From Galactobacter caseinivorans (GTDB lineage Bacteria > Actinomycetota > Actinomycetes > Actinomycetales > Micrococcaceae), in assembly GCF_003640665.1 (NCBI RefSeq), contig NZ_QQXL01000001.1, forward strand, positions 1 to 64,000: 64,000 bases of DNA, in the 5' to 3' direction. Below the pieces are notes generated by a model. That model did not search any database and was not told the DNA's origin. It saw only the letters and a program-made list of their open reading frames with translations. The translations under genes were made by a program, and so were the position numbers. Position 1 is the first letter of the stretch. Each line of letters begins with the position of its first letter. Below, piece after piece: positions 21,616-28,220 of this stretch.

Positions 21616-21978
21616 TCACGCGTCAGATGTGGAATCGTCCACTGGTTCCATGACCACGTGCACCGTGCGTTCGCGCCGGCGCCCCACCCTGTCCGTGAGG
21701 AGGAAGGCCAGGGCTCCTACGCCCACACCCACCACCCCAAAGGTCACCAGGAAGAACCCAAAGACCGCCAGGAAGCTGAATTCCACCGGGCCCCCCGCAG
21801 CAGCCTCAACCAGGGAGGCGTGGGAGAACCAGGCGGCGATCAGCGCCACCAAGGCGGCAAGCACAAAGCCAGCGCCGAGGAAGGGGAAGATCTTGGGTGC
21901 CGTGCGGACCCGTAGGTCCACCGCGGTGGGCCGTGTCACAGGCGTCTCGGGGTGGGGACCGGAAACGGGGGAGGTCAT
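21616..21978 (-). CDS. Small membrane protein of unknown function
   Basis: This is a 120-aa protein with two hydrophobic helices (FPFLGAGFVLAALVALIAAWF and a longer one around FLAVFGFFLVTFGVVGVGVGALAFLL) between a polar N-tail and a basic C-tail (GRRRERTVHVV). It lies 13 bases before purF on the same strand. TAGAAT sits exactly 6 bases before its ATG, so it may start a leaderless transcript that includes purF and purM. No function is assigned. Confidence 0.75.
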   Translation of the reverse strand: MTSPVSGPHPETPVTRPTAVDLRVRTAPKIFPFLGAGFVLAALVALIAAWFSHASLVEAAAGGPVEFSFLAVFGFFLVTFGVVGVGVGALAFLLTDRVGRRRERTVHVVMEPVDDSTSDA

Positions 21979-21987
21979 GACTAGATT

Positions 21988-22362
21988 CTATCGCGCCGCC
22001 GCAAGCGGCAGGACCTCGCTCAGATCCGCCCGGGTTCCAGAGGCGGTCAGGCGGGACTGCCCGACGGCGTCTGCCCAGCTCAGGCGCCCGGTGGCCAGTC
22101 CCAGCCAGGTCGCCGCGTCCATCTCGATCACGTTGGGTGGGGTGCCGCGGGTGTGGCGCGGGCCGGGAATGCATTGGGTCACGCCGAAGGGCGGCACCCG
22201 CACTTCAACCGAGTTGCCCTCCGCGACCTCAGAGAGCTCCTCGAGCAGGTACCGCACAGCGGTGGCGAGCACGGGACGTGGCAGCGCAGCGTCGTCGGCC
22301 GCTTTCCAGGCCCGCACCGCCTCGCCGCCCGTCGCCGCGTCGATGCGCCGCTTGACCGCCAC
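21988..22362 (-). CDS. Sterol-carrier-family protein (bacterial SCP ortholog)
   Basis: This is a 124-aa protein: conserved RPVLATAVRYLLEELSEVAEGNSVEVRVPPFGVTQCIPGPRHTRGTPPNVIEMDAATWLGLATGRLSW matches the actinobacterial SCP-like family usually found next to purF. The GTG start at 22362 has GAGG upstream, overlapping the asparaginase end. It probably binds a hydrophobic ligand or nucleic acid; its role beside purF is not established. Confidence 0.8.
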   Translation of the reverse strand: MAVKRRIDAATGGEAVRAWKAADDAALPRPVLATAVRYLLEELSEVAEGNSVEVRVPPFGVTQCIPGPRHTRGTPPNVIEMDAATWLGLATGRLSWADAVGQSRLTASGTRADLSEVLPLAAAR

Positions 22363-22371
22363 CGCCGCGCC

Positions 22372-23403
22372 TCAGTTCCCCGCGGCGCGCAGCGAGGTCA
22401 CGGCCGGAGTGGGCAGGATGGCGCCCACGGGCTCGCCGCCGCCAAGGATGGGCTTGATGACCTCTTCCAGCACCGAATCCACGGCGTCCTGGCTCAGGAT
22501 GCCTAGGGCGGCCAGGGCGTTGAGCCCCACCACCGTGTTGGCGCGCGACTGGCCATCCAGCATCTTCAGGGCCAGCGCGCTGCCGTCCGGGGCGCCGAGG
22601 ATCAGCACACCCTCCGCACCCAGCTTGGAGAGCACGCCGAGGCGTTCCATGACCACGGTGTTCTCCAGGCCCTGGCCCTGCACGGCCCACGGGTGGGCCA
22701 GCATGGCCGGGGCGATCCGCGCTACCGGGTCGCCGACCGCTGAACCCAGCCCGGCGGCGTCGTCCGCTGCCAGGCGCAGCAGGCCGGCCACCGCACGGGC
22801 CAGGCCAACCAGCGGCATCTGCGGGACCGGGGCGCCGCACCCGTCAATGGCAATGTTGCCGATGGGGGCGCCAGAGAACTCCTCCACGGCGGCCATGACG
22901 GAGAGCTGCAGGGGGTGCTGCGGGTCAAGGTAGGTCTCGGTGTCCCAGCCGGAGGCCACGCAGGCGCTCAGGAACCCGGCGTGCTTGCCGGAGCAGTTAA
23001 AGGCCAGGTGATTCTGGCCAAGCCCCTGGCGCAGGCGCTCCTGGTAGGCCGCCGTCTCCTGCGGCCAGGCCGTGGGGCAGCGCAGGTCAGACTCGCTCAG
23101 GCCCGTGTCCGCGAGCATGCGCGCGGCCAGGTTCTGGTGGCGCTCGGAGCCCACGTGGGAGGCACAGGCCAGCGCCAGGGCCTCCTGGTCCAGCTCGGCG
23201 CCGGCGCGCAGGGAGGCGATGGCCTGGAAGGGCTTCAGGGTGGAGCGGGCATAGATCATGGCCTCCGGGTCACCCAGGGAGGCCACGAGTGTGCCGTCAC
23301 GGTCCACCACGGCCAGGGCGCCAAAGTGGCGGGATTCGATGACGCCGTTGCGATCAACGGTGGCCAGCTCAACAACGTCGGAAAGAGAAATGGGGTGCGT
23401 CAT
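22372..23403 (-). CDS. Asparaginase, asparaginase_II (AnsA) family
   Basis: This is a 343-aa protein of the family that lacks the classic bacterial asparaginase threonines. Key motifs are ARSTLKPFQAIASL, CASHVGSERHQ, NCSGKHAGFLSAC and IDGCGAPVPQMPLVGLARA; Ser-Lys pairs in the second and third cluster around the active site. It hydrolyses L-asparagine to aspartate and ammonia. The gene is leaderless-like, with TAGACT exactly 6 bases before the ATG. Only 42 bases separate it from the divergent purD-purC gene. Aspartate is the PurC co-substrate, so the pairing may be functional. Confidence 0.88.
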   Translation of the reverse strand: MTHPISLSDVVELATVDRNGVIESRHFGALAVVDRDGTLVASLGDPEAMIYARSTLKPFQAIASLRAGAELDQEALALACASHVGSERHQNLAARMLADTGLSESDLRCPTAWPQETAAYQERLRQGLGQNHLAFNCSGKHAGFLSACVASGWDTETYLDPQHPLQLSVMAAVEEFSGAPIGNIAIDGCGAPVPQMPLVGLARAVAGLLRLAADDAAGLGSAVGDPVARIAPAMLAHPWAVQGQGLENTVVMERLGVLSKLGAEGVLILGAPDGSALALKMLDGQSRANTVVGLNALAALGILSQDAVDSVLEEVIKPILGGGEPVGAILPTPAVTSLRAAGN

Positions 23404-23445
23404 GGGCCCAGTCTAGGAGCATGGCGCCCGGTAGGGTTGGTGCTC

Positions 23446-25593
23446 GTGAAGGTCCTCGTGATTGGCCCCGGCGGCCGCGAACATGCCCTAGTCCGTTCCC
23501 TGCTTGCAGATCCGTCTGTCACCGAGGTGCACGCAGCACCCGGTAACGCGGGCATCGGCGCAGAGGTGAGGCTCCATCCCCTCAATACCAGCGACCCGGT
23601 GGCAGCCACCGCGCTGGCGCGCGAGCTGGCCGTTGACCTGGTGGTGGTTGGCCCGGAGGCCCCCCTGGCCGCTGGCGTGGCTGACGCGCTGCGCGAGGCG
23701 GGTTTTGACGTCTTTGGCCCGTCCAAGGAGGCCGCCAAGCTGGAGGCGTCCAAGGCTTTCGCCAAGCAGATCATGGCGGAGGCGGAGGTTCCCACGGCCA
23801 TGGCTCGCATCGCCACCAACGCCGAGGAGGCCGCGGACGCGCTGGATAGCTTTGGCGCCCCGCACGTGGTCAAGGACGATGGCCTTGCCGCGGGCAAGGG
23901 CGTGGTCGTGACCTCGGACCGCGCAGAGGCGCTGGCCCATGCCGAGGCGTGTTTCGCCGCCGGCGGCACCGTGGTGATTGAGGAGTTCCTGGACGGGCCT
24001 GAGGTCTCCGTCTTTGTGCTGGCGGATGGCACCAACGCCGTGGCTCTCTCCCCGGCTCAGGACTTTAAGCGCATCTTTGATCATGACCAGGGCCCCAACA
24101 CCGGCGGCATGGGCGCCTACACCCCGCTCAACTGGTTGCCCGAGGGCTTTGTTGACGAGGTCATGGAGCGCGTCGCCATGCCCACCCTGCGCGCCATGGC
24201 CCGCCGCGGCACCCCGTTTGTTGGGGTGCTCTATTGCGGGCTTGCTCTCACGAGCCGCGGCCTGCGCGTCATCGAATTCAATGCCCGCTTTGGCGACCCA
24301 GAGACGCAGCCGGTCCTGGCGCGGCTGAAGACGCCACTGGGGCGCGTGCTGCGCGCCGCCGCCCGCGGCGAGTTGGACACGGTGGGTCCGCTGCGCTGGG
24401 ACGAGCGCACCGCCGTCGCCGTGGTGCTGGCCTCCCACGGCTACCCGGGCACAGTCCGCACCGGGGACGTGATCACTGGCGTTGAGGACGCGGAAGCGCT
24501 CGACGCCGTGAGCGTGCTTCACGCGGGAACGGCCACTAACGCGGCCGGCGAGTTGGTCAGCGCCGGCGGGCGTGTGCTCGCCGTGGTGGCGCTGGGCCAG
24601 GATCTTGGGGCCGCGCGGGAGCTGGCCTATGCGGGCGTGGGGCGCATTCGCCTTGAGGGCTCCCAGCACCGAACGGACATCGCGCTGAAGGCGGCCCGCG
24701 GTGTCCAGACCGCCGCGCCGGCGTTGCCGGGATGGCGGCACGTGTACTCCGGCAAGGTGCGGGACCTGTATGAGCCGCAGGACCCGGCCATCACTGACCG
24801 CGTGCTGGTGGTGGCCTCGGATCGCATCAGTGCCTATGACCGGGTGCTCTCCACCCAGATTCCGGACAAGGGCGCCGTGCTGACCCAGCTCTCGCTGTGG
24901 TGGTTTGAGCAGCTGGCCGGGATTCCCAACCACGTCATCTCCACGGACGTCCCCGAGGCGGTGCGCGGGCGCGCCATGGTGTGCAAGCGCCTGGAGATGT
25001 ACCCCATCGAGTGCATCGCGCGCGGCTACCTGACCGGCTCCGGCCTGGCCGAGTACCGGGTGGACGGCACCGTGTCCGCCCAGCCGCTGCCTGCAGGGCT
25101 GGTGGACGGCTCCCGCCTTGACCCCGCGATCTTCACACCAAGTGCCAAGGCGGAGGTGGGCGAGCACGATGAGAACATCACCTTTGAGGAGATGGCCCAG
25201 CGCGTGGGGCTCCCGCTCTCCGAGCAGCTGAGCGAGCTGACGTTGCAGGTCTACACGGCGGCCGAGGCCATCGCGCGTGAGCGCGGCGTGATCCTGGCGG
25301 ACACCAAGGTGGAGTTTGGGCTGGACCCGGTCACCGGCACCGTCACGCTGGGGGATGAGGTGCTCACCCCGGACTCCTCGCGCTTCTGGGACGCGCAGCT
25401 GTACCAGCCGGGCCAGGCGCAGCCTTCCTTTGATAAGCAGTATGTGCGGGACTGGCTCACCTCGCCCGAATCCGGGTGGGACAAGGACTCCGGCCAGGAG
25501 CCCCCCGCGCTGCCTGCGGACGTGGTGGAGCGCACCCGCGCCCGCTATGTGGAGGCGTACGAGCGCCTGACCGGACGCACGTTTACCGCCTGA
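23446..25593 (+). CDS. purDC: PurD-PurC fusion: GAR synthetase / SAICAR synthetase
   Basis: This is one uninterrupted 715-aa frame. Residues about 1-418 are PurD (MKVLVIGPGGREHALVRSLL, HVVKDDGLAAGKGVVV, NTGGMGAYTP, EFNARFGDPETQ). From about residue 425, after a short linker (VQTAAPALPG), comes a full PurC (HVYSGKVRDLYEP, VASDRISAYDRVL, CIARGYLTGSG, KVEFGLD). No stop or frame break lies at the junction near base 24700. Both enzymes appear complete, with two active-site sets for pathway steps 2 and 7. I chose the GTG at 23446; TAGGGT lies 8 bases upstream, so it may be leaderless. Separate genes are the norm, so the fusion is notable. Confidence 0.93.
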   Translation: MKVLVIGPGGREHALVRSLLADPSVTEVHAAPGNAGIGAEVRLHPLNTSDPVAATALARELAVDLVVVGPEAPLAAGVADALREAGFDVFGPSKEAAKLEASKAFAKQIMAEAEVPTAMARIATNAEEAADALDSFGAPHVVKDDGLAAGKGVVVTSDRAEALAHAEACFAAGGTVVIEEFLDGPEVSVFVLADGTNAVALSPAQDFKRIFDHDQGPNTGGMGAYTPLNWLPEGFVDEVMERVAMPTLRAMARRGTPFVGVLYCGLALTSRGLRVIEFNARFGDPETQPVLARLKTPLGRVLRAAARGELDTVGPLRWDERTAVAVVLASHGYPGTVRTGDVITGVEDAEALDAVSVLHAGTATNAAGELVSAGGRVLAVVALGQDLGAARELAYAGVGRIRLEGSQHRTDIALKAARGVQTAAPALPGWRHVYSGKVRDLYEPQDPAITDRVLVVASDRISAYDRVLSTQIPDKGAVLTQLSLWWFEQLAGIPNHVISTDVPEAVRGRAMVCKRLEMYPIECIARGYLTGSGLAEYRVDGTVSAQPLPAGLVDGSRLDPAIFTPSAKAEVGEHDENITFEEMAQRVGLPLSEQLSELTLQVYTAAEAIARERGVILADTKVEFGLDPVTGTVTLGDEVLTPDSSRFWDAQLYQPGQAQPSFDKQYVRDWLTSPESGWDKDSGQEPPALPADVVERTRARYVEAYERLTGRTFTA

Positions 25594-25612
25594 GCGGATG
25601 CTGTACTGACGT

Positions 25613-25661
25613 GAAGGGGGCGGGGTCCGCGGAGCTGAACTCCGTGAACCCCACCCCCTCA
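25613..25661. terminator. Bidirectional terminator between purDC and the RRNPP-like regulator gene
   Basis: A long imperfect stem pairs GGGGGCGGGGTCCGCGGAG with CTCCGTGAACCCCACCCCC around CTGAA. It ends both the rightward purDC and leftward regulator transcripts. Confidence 0.65.
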
Positions 25662-25680
25662 ACTTCAGGCGAACGTGTTC

Positions 25681-26922
25681 CTAGCGCAGGGCCGCGCGCG
25701 CCTGCGTGGTGAGCTCCAGCGCCAGCGCGGCGCGGTCCGTGGCGCCGGCCGCGGAGAAGTGTTCCCGTGCCAGTTCCAGGTGCTCCAAGGACTGCGCGGC
25801 CTCGCCCGTGATCTGCAGGCAGCGGGCCACCAGCAACTCCAACTCGCCGCGCACCGGGTAGGAGAGCGCCTCGCCCTCGCGGCGCACCGGCAGCAGCAGC
25901 TCCAGCGCCTCCTCGGGGCGCCCGTTGAGCTGCTCCCATTGGGCGCGGATGATCTGCAGCTCCAGGTCCTCTGCCATGGTCGCTCCGATGACGGCTTGGG
26001 CCTGCTCCGCGCGCTCAATGCACGCCAAGGTGCTTGGCTCCACGATGCCCGCGGTCATGCGGGCCGCGGCGCTGGCCTTGTTAAAGCGCGTCCACAGCTC
26101 AATATCTGAGGCCGGGCGCAGCAGCTCCGCCGCTAGGTCGTGATGGCGCAGCCCCTCGCTGACGTTCTGCTTGCGGAAGGCCACGTTGCCAATCACCCAG
26201 TGGGCGTTGCCCGCGGCCTGGTCCGGGATGTCCCCGTCCGCGGCAGCGGACAGGTCAAGGCACGCCAGCCACGCGTCGTCGAGCTGGCCGGACTCAGCCA
26301 GGGAGGCCACCAGCGCAAACTGCGCTGAGAGGGCGATGATGGAGGTGGGCGGCAGGGCTTCCTTGCCCTGCTCCACCCCCCGCAGAGCGTGCTCCACGGC
26401 GATGTGAAGGCGCCCGATGATGAGATATGCGTTTGACACGAGAGTTTCTGCGCGGACTTTCAGGGCAGAAGATTCGTCCGTGAGCGGGTGGTTGAGCACC
26501 TCCTCTGCCATGTGCAAGAAGGCGTCCCCGTCCCTCAACTCGCGCAGAGCCTCTGCCTCGAGGAAGGCCATGTTCCACCAGGCGCTGGAGTTTTTCATGC
26601 CCTGCGCAATCCCAGCGGCCTCGTGTGCGGTGGCCCTGGCGTCCTCGTAATCGTGGGCGGCGAAGGACTGCCTGGCGCGGTGCTCCAGGAGCACAAACTC
26701 AGCCTCGTCCGGAGAAACCGGCGTATTCCAGGCCTCCATGACGTCGCGTTCGATCCCCAAGCGGTGCGAGAGCTCGGTGATGATCTCGGCGGTGGGCTCG
26801 CGGCTGCCGGTCTCCAGCAACGAGACGTAGCTCGTGGAGTACTTGCCGTGGCCCAACTGGGCCTGGGTCATGCGCAAGTCCTGACGCGCCCTGCGCAACT
26901 TCTCACCAAATTTAGAGCTCAC
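25681..26922 (-). CDS. HTH + TPR-like regulator, RRNPP architecture
   Basis: This is a 413-aa protein. Residues about 5-65 are an XRE-type helix-turn-helix (KLRRARQDLRMTQAQLGHGKYSTSYVSLLETGSREPTAEIITELSHRLG). The remaining 340 residues are helical repeats with TPR-like spacing (AWWNMAFLEAEALRELRDGD, AHWVIGNVAFRKQN, ELLVARCLQITGEAAQSLEHLELAREHF). This is the layout of Rgg/PlcR/PrgX/AimR-type peptide receptors. The GTG at 26922 has GAAAGG 6 bases upstream. A 16-codon gene is divergent 132 bases away, and an imperfect palindrome overlaps the regulator promoter. Peptide sensing is inferred from architecture and context; a plain TPR regulator is possible. Confidence 0.8.
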   Translation of the reverse strand: MSSKFGEKLRRARQDLRMTQAQLGHGKYSTSYVSLLETGSREPTAEIITELSHRLGIERDVMEAWNTPVSPDEAEFVLLEHRARQSFAAHDYEDARATAHEAAGIAQGMKNSSAWWNMAFLEAEALRELRDGDAFLHMAEEVLNHPLTDESSALKVRAETLVSNAYLIIGRLHIAVEHALRGVEQGKEALPPTSIIALSAQFALVASLAESGQLDDAWLACLDLSAAADGDIPDQAAGNAHWVIGNVAFRKQNVSEGLRHHDLAAELLRPASDIELWTRFNKASAAARMTAGIVEPSTLACIERAEQAQAVIGATMAEDLELQIIRAQWEQLNGRPEEALELLLPVRREGEALSYPVRGELELLVARCLQITGEAAQSLEHLELAREHFSAAGATDRAALALELTTQARAALR

Positions 26923-26943
26923 GGTAGACCTTTCATCCAGACG

Positions 26944-26960
26944 GTATTGTCAAACAGTAC
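26944..26960. promoter_or_regulatory. Putative operator: imperfect palindrome in the divergent region
   Basis: GTATTGT-CAA-ACAGTAC is a 7-3-7 inverted repeat with one mismatch. It overlaps the regulator's candidate promoter (GTGACA, 16 bases, GACAAT on the minus strand), so it fits autoregulation by the HTH protein. A rightward TTGACC (26986-26991) begins the peptide-side promoter region, but a well-spaced -10 is not clear. Confidence 0.4.
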
Positions 26961-27054
26961 GCCAGAATGTCACGAAATTTACTGCTTGACCTGAAAACTT
27001 TCCTGCGGTTGACTATGCATGTAACCCCGAACAACCTCGCTTGAAAGGTTCATC

Positions 27055-27105
27055 ATGCGCAACTTCGTGTCTTTCATCTCCGGCCGCGTCAACTGGCCGT
27101 TCTGA
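27055..27105 (+). CDS. 16-aa peptide gene divergent from the RRNPP-like regulator
   Basis: The frame reads MRNFVSFISGRVNWPF and stop. It has an ideal Shine-Dalgarno site (GAAAGG, 6-base spacer), sharing TGAAAGGT with the regulator gene's ribosome site. The transcript would end at a 17-bp terminator 70 bases later and contains no other credible rightward gene. The peptide is amphipathic, with aromatic and hydrophobic residues, one or two Arg, and a C-terminal NWPF. There is no export signal, so if it is a pheromone it would be leaderless, as in some streptococcal systems. It could instead be a leader peptide or an intracellular microprotein. Translation has not been shown. Confidence 0.6.
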   Translation: MRNFVSFISGRVNWPF

Positions 27106-27135
27106 TCTTCCCTCTCTGATCGCTGAAGATCAGAA
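27100..27135 (+). other. Alternative RNA hairpins overlapping the 16-aa peptide stop codon
   Basis: An 11-bp perfect stem pairs 27100-27110 with 27125-27135, around a 14-base loop that itself contains TCTGATC (27115-27121). That inner copy can instead pair with GATCAGA at 27128-27134. The two hairpins exclude each other. A ribosome stopped at the TGA (27103-27105) would cover the outer left arm. Confidence 0.55.
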
Positions 27136-27174
27136 GGACTGAACGCCGCCGACTCCCCAGCAGGGGACAGGCGT

Positions 27175-27216
27175 AGAGAGGGCCTCCACGGATCACCGTG
27201 GAGGCCCTCTCTTTTG
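27175..27216. terminator. Strong intrinsic terminator of the peptide transcript
   Basis: A 17-bp perfect stem (27175-27191 with 27196-27212), loop ATCA, is followed by TTTGTTTG. This is the clearest intrinsic terminator in the window. It lies about 70 bases after the 16-codon ORF and also faces the convergent metallophosphoesterase gene. Confidence 0.9.
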
Positions 27217-27266
27217 TTTGTGGCTACGTCTGTTGGTGTGGCCGCGTCCGCGGATCCGCCCCGCGC

Positions 27267-28205
27267 CTAGCGGGAGGTCAGCGTCAGCAGGCTGGCCTCT
27301 GGCGGGCAGGCCACCCGGAACGGAACCATGCGTGAGGAGCCGATGCCCGCTGAGACGTTCAGCGGCGCCCTGCGCCCCTGTGAGGCCCACCAGCTGAGCC
27401 CGGAGGCCTGGCCCGTGGGGAGGTCGCAATTGGAGACCAGGGCCCCGTAGCGGGGCACGTCGATCTGCCCGCCGTGCGTATGACCGGCCAGGATCAGATC
27501 CGGCTGCGCCCGCGCAAAGACGTCCAGCACAGCGCGGTAGGGCGCATGCGTCAGCGCCAGGCGCAGGTGCGGCGAGGAGGAGTCGGTGGAGGACCCGGTG
27601 GGCCAGCCCGCAAAGCGGTCACGCAGCAGATGCGGATCGTCCACGCCCGTCACGTCCACCCGCAGGCCCCGGACGGGCAGGGAGAAGGCCCGGTTGCTGG
27701 CGTTCTGCCAGCCAGCCAGCGCAAAGGCCCGGTGCATCCGCTTCCAGTCCAACTCATCGCGCGGATCGTGGCGCAGCGTGGACGAGGGGTCCTTGCGCCG
27801 GCCAACGTACGCCAGGGGATTGCGCGGGCGCGGCGCAAAGTAGCAATTGGAACCCGGCACAAAGACGCCGGGGAAGGCCAGCAGCGGCCCCAGCGCGGTG
27901 ATGAGGGCGTCCACGCCGTTCTTGTGGCTCAGGTTGTCTCCGGTGTTGACCACCAGGTCTGGGTTCAACTCCGCGAGCGAACGCAGCCACAGCGTCTTGC
28001 TGTCCTGTCCCGGCACCATATGCACGTCCGAGATGTGCAGGATCGTGAAATCCGGCTGACCGGGGGGCAGGATCGCCAAGGACTCGCGGCGCAGGGTGAA
28101 GTCACGCGTGGCGGTGTTGGCCAGGGCAAGCGCCCCGATGCCGGACGCGACGGCCGCGCCGGCGAGAGCGCCGGCGCGGCCGAGGGTGGAACGAAGAGAC
28201 GTCAA
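27267..28205 (-). CDS. Calcineurin-like metallophosphoesterase, membrane-linked
   Basis: This is a 312-aa protein with an N-terminal hydrophobic segment (AGALAGAAVASGIGALALA) followed by a metallophosphoesterase domain. Metal motifs are ISDVHM, NTGDN and GHTHGG, with THAPY. The motif usually GNHD or GSND reads GSNCYFAPRP, so an expected Asp is Cys. The TTG at 28205 has AAAGGG 8 bases upstream; family members often start similarly. It is 15 bases after the PBP gene on the same strand and likely co-transcribed, suggesting a cell-envelope role. The substrate is unknown. Confidence 0.85.
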   Translation of the reverse strand: MTSLRSTLGRAGALAGAAVASGIGALALANTATRDFTLRRESLAILPPGQPDFTILHISDVHMVPGQDSKTLWLRSLAELNPDLVVNTGDNLSHKNGVDALITALGPLLAFPGVFVPGSNCYFAPRPRNPLAYVGRRKDPSSTLRHDPRDELDWKRMHRAFALAGWQNASNRAFSLPVRGLRVDVTGVDDPHLLRDRFAGWPTGSSTDSSSPHLRLALTHAPYRAVLDVFARAQPDLILAGHTHGGQIDVPRYGALVSNCDLPTGQASGLSWWASQGRRAPLNVSAGIGSSRMVPFRVACPPEASLLTLTSR

Positions 28206-28220
28206 GTGAATGGCCCTTTA

